This document shows positions 35,968 through 45,775 of a stretch of 64,000 nucleotides of DNA, piece by piece (within the stretch, counting starts at the first letter, position 1; each line of letters starts with the position of its first letter). Below the pieces are notes generated by a model that worked only from the letters and a program-made list of their open reading frames with translations, did not search any database and was not told the origin of the DNA. This stretch comes from Winogradskyella ouciana (lineage in GTDB: Bacteria; Bacteroidota; Bacteroidia; Flavobacteriales; Flavobacteriaceae): positions 310,001 to 374,000 of the forward strand of contig NZ_WJYA01000005.1 in NCBI RefSeq assembly GCF_009709615.1, in the 5' to 3' direction. The position numbers and the translations under genes are program-made.

Positions 35968-36733
35968 TAATCATCACATAGAAATTCCTGACGGAAAAAA
36001 AATCTATTTCGCCTCAGACAACCATCTTGGTGCACCTACACGCGAAGATTCTTTACCTCGAGAAAAGAAATTTGTAGCATGGTTGGATGACGTTAAACAA
36101 GATGCTGCAGCGATTTTTCTGTTGGGTGATTTGTTTGATTTTTGGATGGAGTATCGCCGAGTTGTCCCCAAAGGTTTTACAAGGACTTTAGGTAAGCTTG
36201 CTGAAATTACGGACTCTGGCATTCCTGTTTATTATTTTGTAGGTAATCACGATTTGTGGATGGATGGCTATTTTGAAGAAGAACTTAACATTCCTGTATA
36301 TCATAAGCCGCAAGAATTCAAACTTGGAAATAAAGCGTTTTTTATCGGTCATGGAGATGGATTGGGTCCAGGAGATAAAGGCTACAAACGCATGAAAAAA
36401 GTCTTCACCAACCGTGTGTGTAAATGGTTGTTTAGGCGTTTGTTGCATCCAGATTTTGGAATGCGGATTGGACATTATATGTCTGTAAAAAACAAAATGA
36501 TATCCGGAGATGATGATGCTAAATTCTTGGGTGAAGACAACGAATGGCTAGCACTTTATTGCAAACGTAAACTTGAAGAAAAGCACCGCGATTTCTTTGT
36601 TTTTGGCCATAGACACTTACCACTAGAAATACAATTGAATCAGTCATCTAAATACATCAACCTTGGAGATTGGATTCAGTATTATACCTATGGTGTTTTT
36701 GATGGTGATACTCTCAAATTAAAAGAATATTAG
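35960..36733 (+). CDS. lpxH: UDP-2,3-diacylglucosamine diphosphatase (LpxH-like)
   Basis: A 257-residue calcineurin-like phosphoesterase when started at the ATG at 35960, which overlaps queD by 8 bases; an earlier in-frame ATG lies deeper inside queD and is less likely. Metal-site motifs are D20-x-H22 (ASDNHLG), GDLFDFWMEY, VGNHDLW, GHGDGLGPG and GHRHLP. GDLFDFW and the R/K-rich cap region (KRMKKVFTNRVCKWLFRRLLHP) are those of LpxH, which makes lipid X in lipid A synthesis at the inner membrane. It converges on the MFS gene, whose end overlaps it by 4 bases. Confidence 0.88.
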   Translation: MNNNHHIEIPDGKKIYFASDNHLGAPTREDSLPREKKFVAWLDDVKQDAAAIFLLGDLFDFWMEYRRVVPKGFTRTLGKLAEITDSGIPVYYFVGNHDLWMDGYFEEELNIPVYHKPQEFKLGNKAFFIGHGDGLGPGDKGYKRMKKVFTNRVCKWLFRRLLHPDFGMRIGHYMSVKNKMISGDDDAKFLGEDNEWLALYCKRKLEEKHRDFFVFGHRHLPLEIQLNQSSKYINLGDWIQYYTYGVFDGDTLKLKEY

Positions 36734-38004
36734 AGAATTTCCTCCAATTCGTGTTCCTCAATATCTTTACGCAAATCCAACTCTCGTAACGGTTTATTTT
36801 TAACTCCAATTACTGCAGCTATTATCAATGTTACAGTGCCTCCAAGCACAACCGCTAATGGAGCTCCAAACAATTTTGCGGCTATACCACTCTCTAGCGC
36901 ACCAAGTTCATTGGAAGATCCCACAAACATAGAATTGACCGCCCCTACACGACCTCGCATTTCATCTGGTGTCTTAAGTTGAAGGATTGTTTGACGAATC
37001 ACCATGGAAACACCATCAAAGACACCAGAAAAGAATAATGCTACAACACTCAACCATAACAATTTTGAAGCTCCGAAAATGATCATAAAGACACCAAAAC
37101 CAAATACCGAAACAAGTAGTTTTTTTCCTGTGTTTTTTGTGATTGGCAGATATGTGGTGGCCAGCATAGTTATAATACTACCTGACGAAAGCGCTGCATT
37201 CAGCAGCCCAAATCCTTTAGGTCCTGCGTCTAAAATATCTTTGGCGAAAACAGCAAAAATCGCTACGGCACCACCAAATAGGACAGCAATCATATCTAAG
37301 GTCAATGCACCCAAAATGACTTTATCGTTAAAGACAAAACTAAGTCCGGCTTTTAAACTTTCTTTTACTGATTCGTTATTTCCCTTGTATAGAATAGGCT
37401 TTTTTCCAATTCTAAACACCAACAATAAGGCAAACATTACCAATATAAAGATAATTCCAAGGGTGTAATGCACTCCAATCCATGCAATCAAAAATCCAGC
37501 ACACAAGGCTCCAAAAACATTGGCTCCTTTCCATGTGCTACTGCTCCAAGTGGCAGCATTTGGATAAGCTCGCTTTGGTACCAAAAGTGCAATAAGTGAA
37601 AAAATAGTCGGTCCGAAAAATGCTCTCAATACACCACCAAAAAACACCAACGCATAAATACCTAAGAGAATGGAACCCGTTTCCCAATTAGCTTCTATAT
37701 ATTCTGAAGTTAACCAGAACAGCCCAAAACTTATTAAAGAAAACAATGCAATACAAAGGGTAAACAGGTTACGTTTTTCTTTTTTATCTACGATATGCCC
37801 AGCAAAAGGAGCTAAAAGAAATGCAGGTAAAAATTCGCAAAGCCCAATGATACCCAATGAAAGTGGATCTTCAGTTAATGCATAGACCTGCCATTCGATA
37901 ACTACAAACTGCATAGACCAACCTAAAACCAATGCAAAACGCAACAATAGAAAGATGTTGAACTCTTTAAACCGAAGTGCTGCGTATGGGTCGTTTTTTG
38001 CCAA
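36730..38004 (-). CDS. MFS transporter (enterobactin-exporter-like group)
   Basis: A 424-residue inner-membrane carrier with 12 predicted hydrophobic segments. PFAGHIVDKKEKRN is the loop 2-3 MFS motif, and the second half holds GVFDGVSMVIRQTILQLKTPDEMRGRVGAVN, typical of the EntS/MFS_3 group. It is the last gene of a three-gene minus-strand run (unknown gene, recJ, MFS) with a 3-base gap from recJ. The substrate is unknown, and its place beside recJ gives no functional clue. Confidence 0.87.
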   Translation of the reverse strand: MAKNDPYAALRFKEFNIFLLLRFALVLGWSMQFVVIEWQVYALTEDPLSLGIIGLCEFLPAFLLAPFAGHIVDKKEKRNLFTLCIALFSLISFGLFWLTSEYIEANWETGSILLGIYALVFFGGVLRAFFGPTIFSLIALLVPKRAYPNAATWSSSTWKGANVFGALCAGFLIAWIGVHYTLGIIFILVMFALLLVFRIGKKPILYKGNNESVKESLKAGLSFVFNDKVILGALTLDMIAVLFGGAVAIFAVFAKDILDAGPKGFGLLNAALSSGSIITMLATTYLPITKNTGKKLLVSVFGFGVFMIIFGASKLLWLSVVALFFSGVFDGVSMVIRQTILQLKTPDEMRGRVGAVNSMFVGSSNELGALESGIAAKLFGAPLAVVLGGTVTLIIAAVIGVKNKPLRELDLRKDIEEHELEEIL

Positions 38005-38007
38005 AGA

Positions 38008-39699
38008 TTATGGTTTTATGTCTTTTAGTTTTAACTGTAAGCTTGTATTTCCGTTCCAATGGTTTTCATCAATTGAATAGGCTATGCTAAAAGCCTGTCT
38101 GGCTTTTATAAAGTCGATTTTGTCACCTAAACCAAAACCTATACAAACCATATTGTCATGAGGTGATTGTGTTGCTGTAAACCTTAAATGTTTATCATCT
38201 TCTCCAACACATTTTCCCCAACCTGTATCTTTCACTCCTTGCGTCATAAATGTTGGGGACATGTTGCCAGGCCCAAATGGTGCAAATTGTCTTAGTATGC
38301 GAAATAGTTTGTGGTCTATTTGACTTAGCTCTATTTCTAAATCCACTTTAAGTTCTGGTGTCAAAAGTTTGGGATCGATAGTGGCTTTAACAACAGATTC
38401 AAATTTAGTTTTAAAACCCTCGTAATTCTCTGGTAGTAGCGTTAATCCTGCTGCATATTTATGACCACCAAATTGCTCGATATATTCTGAACAGGCTTCC
38501 AAAGCATTATAAACATCAAAGCCTTTTACAGAACGTGCTGAAGCCGCTAGTTTCTCTCGGCTTTTAGTAAACACTAAAGTTGGCCTATAATAGGTTTCTA
38601 TCAATCTTGATGCGACAATCCCAATTACTCCCTTGTGCCAGTTTTCATTATAGACCACTGTGGTAAAGCCTTCTTGTTCATTGTTTTCTTCAATTTGAAG
38701 CAATGCTTCTTCTGTAATACGTCTGTCGGTTTCCTTTCGGTCTGTATTGAATTGATCGATATCCACAGCATATTCTGCAGCGAGATTAAAATCAGTTTCT
38801 GTCAATAATGTAACGGCATGGTTGCCATGTTTCATTCTTCCTGCTGCATTAATGCGAGGTGCGATGATAAAGACCACATCAGTAATGGTCAGTTCCTCTT
38901 TTTTAACCTCAGCTATAATGGCTTTCATTCCTGGTCTTGGTGCAGTATTGATAACATGTAAGCCTATGTGTGCCAAAGCTCTGTTTTCGCCAACTATCGG
39001 AACAATATCCGCACCAATCGCTGTTGCCACCAAATCGAGATATTCTACTAAATCTTCAACCGTTTGACCTTCCTTGGAGGCCAAAGCCGTAATCAGTTTA
39101 AAACCAACTCCACAGCCACATAATTCCTTAAAAGGGTAGTCGCAGTCATCTCTTTTTGGATCTAAAACCGCTATAGCCTCAGGCAATTTGTTTCCCGGTC
39201 TGTGGTGATCGCAAATAATAAAATCGATACCCTTGTCTTTAGCATATTTGACTTTATCAACTGCTTTGACTCCACAATCTAAAGCAATAATGAGACTGAA
39301 ATCATTATCGTGAGCAAAGTCAATCCCTTTATATGAAATTCCATATCCTTCATCATAGCGGTCAGGAATATAAGTAGCAACGGAATCCAACCTTGTTTTT
39401 AAGTACGAAGACATTAAAGCTACAGATGTTGTACCATCCACATCATAATCTCCATACACCAAGATATTTTCACCGTCTGCAATTGCTTTTTCAATGCGAG
39501 CAACAGCTTTATCCATATCCTTCATTAAAAATGGATCGTGCAAATCTTCAAAACTTGGCCTAAAAAACGTCTTTGCAGCTTCATAAGATTCTATACCGCG
39601 TTGTAATAATAATGTGGCAACAATATCATTGACTTGAAGTGCTTTTTTCAACTCTTCAACTTTTGAAATTTGTGGTTTTGGTTTAAGTGTCCAACGCAT
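38008..39699 (-). CDS. recJ: Single-stranded-DNA-specific 5'-3' exonuclease RecJ
   Basis: A 563-residue DHH-family exonuclease. Manganese ligands lie in VYGDYDVDGTTS (D84, D86, D88), ALDCGV, and the DHH motif IICDHHRPGN (D164, H165, H166). APRINAAGRMKHG and GGHKYAAGLTLL belong to the DHHA1 part, and a C-terminal OB domain follows (about 450-560, with RQFAPFGPGN). It resects 5' ends in recombination and mismatch repair. It is 2 bases after an unknown gene and 3 before the MFS gene, so all three are co-transcribed. Confidence 0.96.
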   Translation of the reverse strand: MRWTLKPKPQISKVEELKKALQVNDIVATLLLQRGIESYEAAKTFFRPSFEDLHDPFLMKDMDKAVARIEKAIADGENILVYGDYDVDGTTSVALMSSYLKTRLDSVATYIPDRYDEGYGISYKGIDFAHDNDFSLIIALDCGVKAVDKVKYAKDKGIDFIICDHHRPGNKLPEAIAVLDPKRDDCDYPFKELCGCGVGFKLITALASKEGQTVEDLVEYLDLVATAIGADIVPIVGENRALAHIGLHVINTAPRPGMKAIIAEVKKEELTITDVVFIIAPRINAAGRMKHGNHAVTLLTETDFNLAAEYAVDIDQFNTDRKETDRRITEEALLQIEENNEQEGFTTVVYNENWHKGVIGIVASRLIETYYRPTLVFTKSREKLAASARSVKGFDVYNALEACSEYIEQFGGHKYAAGLTLLPENYEGFKTKFESVVKATIDPKLLTPELKVDLEIELSQIDHKLFRILRQFAPFGPGNMSPTFMTQGVKDTGWGKCVGEDDKHLRFTATQSPHDNMVCIGFGLGDKIDFIKARQAFSIAYSIDENHWNGNTSLQLKLKDIKP

Positions 39700-39701
39700 A
39701 G

Positions 39702-41264
39702 TTAAAATAGTCTTCCGTTGTTTTGAGACACTAAATATTTCCTCTTAATTATCTCTTGAACAGTACAATTTTCAATTTTACTTTCCAACCAAGAAATAAT
39801 ATCGAGATATAAAAAAGCTCTACGCTCAAAAGGGTGATCTTCATAAACCTTAAGCCTTTCAAGTAAATCCTTAAAAGCATTCTTTAAATCATGAGGGTAA
39901 ATGTCTTGTAACCCACGTATAAATTTTATCATTTCTTTTTGCACTTCGTGCAGATCGTTCATTTTTATTAAAAACTTATAAGTGCTACGTAGAAGGGTAT
40001 CTAAATGATAATCCAATCCTGCTTCATAATGAGCAACAAGATTTAATACTCTAGAAAAGCAGAGCAAATCTTCACGCATGGATAAAGATTTGTTTGATAT
40101 AATTTTGCTCAAATAGGCAATGCACACCTTATTATTTCCTGCACCAAAATGTAAGCTGGCAAACTTGTAATAAAATATCATTTTGTGGTGAGGATCAATA
40201 CGACTTTCAAATTGAACGAGTTCTTTTTCAATATTAGGGATGAGCTCTAGCCCTTCTTCAAAACTACCGTCAATGAAGTGTTGGTTGATACTATGAAAAT
40301 TTGTATAAAGAAACACTAAGGTGGAAACATTTTCGTCTTGTATGAATTTTTTATTATCAACGGTAGCTTTAAAATCCTTTAACTTTTCTACAAATCTTGG
40401 TTTGTTTCCTATAAAAAATATGGCTTCGAGAAGATAATTGTTGCCTTTTAAGAAAAACACTGGGTTTACGTTTATCATTTTGGGATTTTGATAAAATAAA
40501 TCCACCCATTTTGAAGCATATCTGTAACAGTTCAAAAAATCCTGAAGTAAAAAGCTATGCCATAAATGTGCTTTATAATACCATAGCTTCTCCCTAAAAC
40601 CTAATTTCTTTTTTTTAATTTTAGGAAGTCTGTCATTAAAATATTTTGTGACAATTTTAGCCTCCTCTTCGTTCTTAACGTAACCCGTTTTTAGTATAAT
40701 GCTGTAAAGCTGTAACGATAAATTAGAGAGCTTACTCGCTATAACATTTTGCGAACTTAAATCACGCGCTTGTATTGCCAATTCATCAGCCCTATTGCTT
40801 ATACTTCTAGTAATGTATTGGGATTCTATTATTTTTTCGAGCTCAACAATTTCAAAAGCCAAGTTCTTTTCTTCATTAGCAATGGCTAGATCCTTTGCTT
40901 TGTCTAAAATTTTCAGACCTTGTTTATAAAGTCCTTTATGATATAAAATGGAAGCAAAATCTAACTGCTCTCTTATTTGAGAGCGCACATTTTGATGTGA
41001 TGGATTAAGTTTTAGGCTTATTAGTATTTGCTTGTACAAGTGCGCTTTAACATTAGCCAATTGTTGTTTCTTAACTATTTTACTCTGCAAAATAGTCTCC
41101 TCATTGTAGGTTTTGGCTTTATCAAGAAGATTGAAAAGATTCAAAAACTTAGAATCCGCATTCACACCTAACCGACCCACATAGAGTTTAAATTGCCTTT
41201 TCTCTGATTTAGTCAGCGATTTAACAAGTGAAAATAGATTATCTTTTTGGTCTTTAGTTGTCAA
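39702..41264 (-). CDS. Conserved Bacteroidota protein of unknown function, helical-repeat type
   Basis: A 520-residue protein I do not recognise as a characterised family. It starts at a TTG (41262-41264) as TTKDQKDNLFSLVKSLTKSEKRQFKLYV; the segment LTKSEKRQFKLY recurs at the start of similar flavobacterial proteins. The rest is nearly all alpha-helical, with TPR-like stretches (YHKGLYKQGLKILDKAKDLA; FEEGLELIPNIEKEL; AGNNKVCIAYLSKII). It is rich in Lys, Leu and aromatic residues, with no signal peptide, membrane segment or catalytic motif visible. It heads the operon with recJ (2-base gap), which hints at a scaffold or regulator role in DNA repair; that is only inferred. Confidence 0.8.
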   Translation of the reverse strand: MTTKDQKDNLFSLVKSLTKSEKRQFKLYVGRLGVNADSKFLNLFNLLDKAKTYNEETILQSKIVKKQQLANVKAHLYKQILISLKLNPSHQNVRSQIREQLDFASILYHKGLYKQGLKILDKAKDLAIANEEKNLAFEIVELEKIIESQYITRSISNRADELAIQARDLSSQNVIASKLSNLSLQLYSIILKTGYVKNEEEAKIVTKYFNDRLPKIKKKKLGFREKLWYYKAHLWHSFLLQDFLNCYRYASKWVDLFYQNPKMINVNPVFFLKGNNYLLEAIFFIGNKPRFVEKLKDFKATVDNKKFIQDENVSTLVFLYTNFHSINQHFIDGSFEEGLELIPNIEKELVQFESRIDPHHKMIFYYKFASLHFGAGNNKVCIAYLSKIISNKSLSMREDLLCFSRVLNLVAHYEAGLDYHLDTLLRSTYKFLIKMNDLHEVQKEMIKFIRGLQDIYPHDLKNAFKDLLERLKVYEDHPFERRAFLYLDIISWLESKIENCTVQEIIKRKYLVSQNNGRLF

Positions 41265-41407
41265 TACAAATTTGTCTTAATTGCTTGACTATATGCGTTT
41301 TAATATATGTTTTTGATTTTGAACATCGTAAAATCAAATTAACGCTTAAGTCATTGAAAAAATCAAAGTATAACTTCGTTAGACAATACTAATCTTTATT
41401 TTGTTAA

Positions 41408-42583
41408 ATGTCAAATAACGCTATTCAAATATTCGACACAACCCTACGTGATGGTGAACAGGTTCCGGGCTGTAAACTAGATACAAAACAAAAAGTAGTG
41501 ATTGCTGAGCAATTAGATATTTTAGGTGTTGATGTTATCGAAGCAGGTTTTCCGGTCTCAAGTCCAGGGGATTTTAAATCTGTCCAGTCCATCTCAAAAA
41601 TAGTAAAGAATGCAACGGTTTGTGGCTTAACGCGTTCCGTAGAAAATGATATTAGAGTTGCTGCAGAAGCGTTACAGTATGCAAAAAAGCCTAGAATCCA
41701 TACAGGAATTGGTACTTCAGAGTCTCATATTGTACATAAATTTAAAACTACTCAAGAAGACATTTTAGAGCGTGCCTGTGCAGCTGTTAAATACGCTAAA
41801 TCCTTTGTGGAAGATGTGGAATTTTATGCGGAAGATGCTGGTCGTACAGATAATGAATATTTGGCAAGAGTTTGTGAAGCAGCCATTAGAGCTGGAGCAA
41901 CAGTTCTAAACATTCCCGATACCACAGGCTATTGTTTGCCAAGTGAATATGGAGCAAAGATTAAATTCCTAAAGGAAAATGTAAAAGGTATTGAAAAGGC
42001 GATTTTATCTTGTCACTGCCATAACGATTTAGGTCTTGCTACGGCTAATTCTATTGAAGGCGTAATTAATGGTGCAAGGCAAATAGAGTGTACCATTAAC
42101 GGTATTGGTGAACGTGCGGGAAACACAGCACTAGAAGAAGTGGTTATGGTCTTAAAACAACATCCATACCTTAATCTAGATACCAATGTTAACACCTCAA
42201 TGCTTTATGGTATGAGTCAGTTGGTTAGTGAAAGTATGGGTATTTACACCCAACCTAACAAAGCGATTGTGGGTGCAAATGCTTTTGCTCATAGCTCAGG
42301 GATACATCAAGATGGTGTGATAAAGAATAGAGAAACTTACGAAATTATAGATCCAAAAGATGTCGGTGTTACAGAATCAGCAATAGTTTTAACTGCAAGA
42401 AGTGGACGAGCAGCTTTAGCATATCGTGCCAAAAATGTTGGATATGAGCTAACCAAACTTCAGCTAGATGAAGTCTATGCCAACTTCTTAACTTTTGCAG
42501 ATAGAAAGAAGGAGATTGATGATAATGATATTCATCAGATTATTGAAACAAGCAAAGTCTATCAACAAATTATTTCTGCTTAG
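41408..42583 (+). CDS. leuA: 2-isopropylmalate synthase, short form without regulatory domain
   Basis: A 391-residue DRE-TIM metallolyase joining acetyl-CoA and 2-oxoisovalerate, first step of leucine synthesis. The signature [13 protein letters not shown] (from residue 9), the metal ligands in [10 protein letters not shown], and the C-terminal HSSGIHQDG are present. E. coli LeuA has about 523 residues; this protein ends after the linker region ([11 protein letters not shown]), so the LeuA dimer/leucine-binding domain is absent. Homocitrate or citramalate synthase are the alternatives, but the leuCDB context decides. It leads leuA-leuC-leuD-leuB-ppc and abuts leuC directly. Confidence 0.92.
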   Translation: MSNNAIQIFDTTLRDGEQVPGCKLDTKQKVVIAEQLDILGVDVIEAGFPVSSPGDFKSVQSISKIVKNATVCGLTRSVENDIRVAAEALQYAKKPRIHTGIGTSESHIVHKFKTTQEDILERACAAVKYAKSFVEDVEFYAEDAGRTDNEYLARVCEAAIRAGATVLNIPDTTGYCLPSEYGAKIKFLKENVKGIEKAILSCHCHNDLGLATANSIEGVINGARQIECTINGIGERAGNTALEEVVMVLKQHPYLNLDTNVNTSMLYGMSQLVSESMGIYTQPNKAIVGANAFAHSSGIHQDGVIKNRETYEIIDPKDVGVTESAIVLTARSGRAALAYRAKNVGYELTKLQLDEVYANFLTFADRKKEIDDNDIHQIIETSKVYQQIISA

Positions 42584-43969
42584 ATGTCAAAAAAAACATT
42601 ATTCGATAAGGTTTGGGACTCGCATGTGGTAAGTACAATAGAAAATGGGCCACAGGTTCTATACATTGACAAGCATTTAATCCATGAAGTCACAAGCCCA
42701 CAAGCTTTCAATGAATTGGAAGAACGTGGCATTCCAATATTCAGACCAGACCAAATTGTGGCAACCGCTGACCATAATACACCAACCTTAAATCAAGATC
42801 AGCCGGTAAAAGATGCGTTATCAAGGCAACAGTTAAAGCAACTTTCTATAAACTGTAAAAAGAACAATATTACATTATATGAGTTAGGACATAAATATAA
42901 TGGAATAGTCCATGTAATGGCTCCAGAATTGGGTATTACACAACCAGGTATTACAATGGTGTGTGGAGATAGTCACACATCAACCCATGGTGCATTCGGA
43001 GCCATTGCATTTGGTATTGGCACAAGTCAAGTTGCACAAGTATTTGCTAGTCAATGTTTGTTGCTAACCAAACCCAAAAGTTTAAGGGTCACAGTAAATG
43101 GTAAGCTCAAAAACGGCGTTTTGCCAAAAGATGTCATACTTTATATAATTTCAAAATTGGGCACTAATTCAGGTACAGGATATTTCTGCGAATATGCAGG
43201 TAATGTATTTGAAGAAATGAGCATGGAAGGTCGTATGACGGTTTGCAATATGAGTATTGAAATGGGAGCACGAGGAGGCATGATTGCACCGGATGAAACC
43301 ACTTTTAAATACATAAAAGGCCGAAAATTTGCTCCAAAAGGAGAAGAATTTGAAAAGAAAGTAGCTTATTGGAAGTCATTACCAACCGATGAAGGTGCTG
43401 TTTTTGACAAAGAATACCATTTTGATGCCTCAGACATTGAGCCTATGATTACCTACGGTACCAATCCGGGAATGGGCATCAAAATTTCTGAAAACATTCC
43501 TGTAGAAGAGAATGCATCATTTAAAAAATCATTGGCTTATATGAATTTTGAAGCTGGTGAAAGTCTAATAAACAAACCCATTAATTACGTGTTTATAGGA
43601 AGTTGTACCAATTCTAGAATAGAAGACTTTAGGGCGGCGGCCAATTATATAAAAGGAAAGAAAAAAGCCCAAAATGTGACGGCTTGGCTGGTTCCAGGAA
43701 GCAAACAAGTAGAAGTTCAAATCATTGAAGAAGGCCTGAAGGACATCTTTGATAATGCAGGATTTCAACTGCGTCAACCAGGATGCTCAGCGTGTTTAGC
43801 GATGAATGATGATAAGATACCTCAAGGAGAATATTGTGTATCTACATCCAACAGAAATTTTGAAGGACGACAAGGACAAGGCTCTAGAACCATTTTAGCC
43901 AGCCCCTTGGTGGCTGCGGCTACTGCAGTAGAAGGAAAAATAATAGATATTACTAAACATTTAAATTAA
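42584..43969 (+). CDS. leuC: 3-isopropylmalate dehydratase large subunit
   Basis: A 461-residue aconitase-family subunit that binds the [4Fe-4S] cluster and, with LeuD, isomerises 2- to 3-isopropylmalate. Cluster cysteines are visible in [10 protein letters not shown] and [22 protein letters not shown] at the N-terminus, [14 protein letters not shown] and [16 protein letters not shown] are standard LeuC elements. Length matches E. coli LeuC (466). Its ATG immediately follows the leuA stop. An 87-base gap with two repeat elements separates it from leuD. Confidence 0.97.
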   Translation: MSKKTLFDKVWDSHVVSTIENGPQVLYIDKHLIHEVTSPQAFNELEERGIPIFRPDQIVATADHNTPTLNQDQPVKDALSRQQLKQLSINCKKNNITLYELGHKYNGIVHVMAPELGITQPGITMVCGDSHTSTHGAFGAIAFGIGTSQVAQVFASQCLLLTKPKSLRVTVNGKLKNGVLPKDVILYIISKLGTNSGTGYFCEYAGNVFEEMSMEGRMTVCNMSIEMGARGGMIAPDETTFKYIKGRKFAPKGEEFEKKVAYWKSLPTDEGAVFDKEYHFDASDIEPMITYGTNPGMGIKISENIPVEENASFKKSLAYMNFEAGESLINKPINYVFIGSCTNSRIEDFRAAANYIKGKKKAQNVTAWLVPGSKQVEVQIIEEGLKDIFDNAGFQLRQPGCSACLAMNDDKIPQGEYCVSTSNRNFEGRQGQGSRTILASPLVAAATAVEGKIIDITKHLN

Positions 43970-43980
43970 CTTTGGATAGG

Positions 43981-44013
43981 AGACCTCACAGGTTTTTAAA
44001 ACCTGTGAGGTCT
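43981..44013. repeat. Inverted repeat element in the leuC-leuD gap
   Basis: AGACCTCACAGGTTTT (43981-43996) and AAAACCTGTGAGGTCT (43998-44013) form a perfect 16-bp dyad with one central base. It looks like an interspersed REP/MITE-type repeat of flavobacteria rather than a terminator, because no T tract follows and it lies inside an operon. Confidence 0.75.
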
Positions 44014-44031
44014 TGAACGATAATAAAAACA

Positions 44032-44048
44032 GATTCCTGCTTTCGCAG
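44032..44048. repeat. Degenerate partial copy of an ATTCCTGC-type repeat before leuD
   Basis: GATTCCTGC TTTC GCAG keeps the left arm and half of the right arm of the hairpin seen intact at 48373-48392 and 60932-60952. It ends 8 bases before the leuD start. Confidence 0.5.
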
Positions 44049-44056
44049 TAAATAAT

Positions 44057-44647
44057 ATGGAAAAATTCACAACATTAAAGTCAACTGCAATTCCATTGAA
44101 TATTGAGAATGTTGACACGGATCAAATCATCCCAGCACGGTTTCTAAAGGCAACGGACAAAAAAGGCTTTGGTGACAATGTTTTTAGAGATTGGAGATTT
44201 AATAAAGATGGTTCTATAAATTCAGATTTTGTATTAAACAAGTCAGAGTACTCTGGTAGCATTTTGGTTGCAGGCAATAATTTCGGATGTGGATCTAGTA
44301 GAGAGCATGCCGCATGGGCAATTGTGGGTTATGGTTTTAAAGTCGTAGTCTCTAGCTTTTTTGCTGATATTTTTAAAGGAAATGCTTTAAATAACGGGCT
44401 TCTTCCAGTACAGGTTTCTGAAGAGTTTTTAAGTGACCTGTTGCAGAAAATTGAGTCCAATCCAAAGACGGTAATAGAGGTAAACCTTCAAAACCAAACC
44501 ATTTCAATTCAGGACTCAGATTTGTCAGAACATTTTGAAATAGATGCTTACAAAAAAACATGCATGCTTAATGGGTACGACGATATTGATTATCTCGTGA
44601 ATAATAAAAAACAAATTGAAGCTTTTGAGGCTCAAAAAACATACTAA
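44057..44647 (+). CDS. leuD: 3-isopropylmalate dehydratase small subunit
   Basis: A 196-residue partner of LeuC. Signature stretches: [16 protein letters not shown] (residues 18-33) and [17 protein letters not shown] (about 75-91), the swivelling-domain residues that close the active site. Length fits E. coli LeuD (201). It is 6 bases before leuB, but unlike the other gene joints in this operon it is separated from its partner leuC by 87 bases filled with repeats. Confidence 0.97.
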   Translation: MEKFTTLKSTAIPLNIENVDTDQIIPARFLKATDKKGFGDNVFRDWRFNKDGSINSDFVLNKSEYSGSILVAGNNFGCGSSREHAAWAIVGYGFKVVVSSFFADIFKGNALNNGLLPVQVSEEFLSDLLQKIESNPKTVIEVNLQNQTISIQDSDLSEHFEIDAYKKTCMLNGYDDIDYLVNNKKQIEAFEAQKTY

Positions 44648-44653
44648 ATAAAA

Positions 44654-45772
44654 ATGAAATTAAACATTGCAGTATTGCCAGGTGACGGTATAGGTCCAGA
44701 GGTTACAAATCAATCTATTAAAGTTTTAAAAGCTATAGCTTTGATGTTTGATCATAAGTTTACATTTAAAACGGCTGATGTAGGTGCTGTAGCCATAGAC
44801 AGGCACAATAACCCCTTGCCAGATGCTACATTGGATTTATGTAAATCCTGTGATGCCATTTTATTTGGGTCCATAGGGCATCCAAAATATGATAATGACC
44901 CTACGGCAAAAGTACGTCCAGAACAAGGGTTGTTAAAGCTAAGAAAAGAGCTTGGCCTGTTTGCTAACATAAGACCCGTAAAGGCTTACGATACACTTTT
45001 AGATAAATCTCCTTTAAAACAAAACATTATTCAAGGCACTGATATCAGTATCTATAGAGAACTTACTGGTGGAATATACTTTGGAGAAAAGCACTTGAGT
45101 GAAGACGGCAATGTGGCTTCAGATTTATGCGAATATTCCCGTGAAGAAATTGAGCGAATTACACATTTAGCATTTAAGGCTGCTAAAACCCGAAGCAGAA
45201 AGGTGACCTTGGTAGATAAGGCCAATGTCCTTGAAAGCTCTAGATTATGGAGAAAAGTGGTTGGAGAAGTAGCTGAGCAATATAAAGATGTAACATTGGA
45301 TTTTTTGTTTGTAGACAATGCAGCCATGCAAATGATTTTAAACCCAAAACAGTTTGATGTTATTTTAACTGAGAATATGTTCGGTGACATTATCAGTGAT
45401 GAAGCGAGTGTCATCGGTGGTTCCATAGGATTATTGGCTTCTGCTTCCGTCGGAAATAAATATGCCATGTTTGAACCTATTCATGGATCTTTTCCGCAAG
45501 CCACAGGCAAGGGAATAGCCAACCCAATAGCATCAATTTTATCTGCAACCATGCTATTAGAACACTTCGGTCTATTTGAAGAAGCCGAGTTAATTAAAGA
45601 GGCGGTTGACAAGTCATTAAAACTCAACATTTCAACACCAGATATCAATAGTAAATATGATAATGTTACAACTGATAAGGTTGGTGATTTCATTGAGGAT
45701 TTTATATTAAACCCTAATGACACCAACATGAATTTTACAAACATCCACTTAGGACAATCTACAATTATTTAA
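44654..45772 (+). CDS. leuB: 3-isopropylmalate dehydrogenase
   Basis: A 372-residue NAD-dependent oxidative decarboxylase, third leucine step. PGDGIGPEVTNQSI at the N-terminus, the substrate-binding RELTGGIYFGEKHL, the catalytic Lys in LVDKANVLESSRLWRKV, VDNAAMQMI, NMFGDIISDEAS and EPIHGSFPQATGKGIANPIA are all in place. Length is standard. A Bacteroidota-type tail of about 15 residues (after FILNPND) extends past the usual end. ppc begins 3 bases after its stop. Confidence 0.96.
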   Translation: MKLNIAVLPGDGIGPEVTNQSIKVLKAIALMFDHKFTFKTADVGAVAIDRHNNPLPDATLDLCKSCDAILFGSIGHPKYDNDPTAKVRPEQGLLKLRKELGLFANIRPVKAYDTLLDKSPLKQNIIQGTDISIYRELTGGIYFGEKHLSEDGNVASDLCEYSREEIERITHLAFKAAKTRSRKVTLVDKANVLESSRLWRKVVGEVAEQYKDVTLDFLFVDNAAMQMILNPKQFDVILTENMFGDIISDEASVIGGSIGLLASASVGNKYAMFEPIHGSFPQATGKGIANPIASILSATMLLEHFGLFEEAELIKEAVDKSLKLNISTPDINSKYDNVTTDKVGDFIEDFILNPNDTNMNFTNIHLGQSTII

Positions 45773-45775
45773 TTG

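Noticed and set aside
37004..37468. 154-codon plus-strand open frame inside the MFS gene
   Set aside because: It is antisense to conserved transmembrane segments and its product has no recognisable domain; low stop density there follows from the MFS codon use.
43981..44013. leuC-leuD dyad as an intrinsic terminator
   Set aside because: No T tract follows on either strand and it lies within an operon; it fits an interspersed repeat better.
45052..45468. 138-codon minus-strand open frame inside leuB
   Set aside because: Antisense to catalytic motifs of LeuB, with no domain or promoter; a coding shadow.
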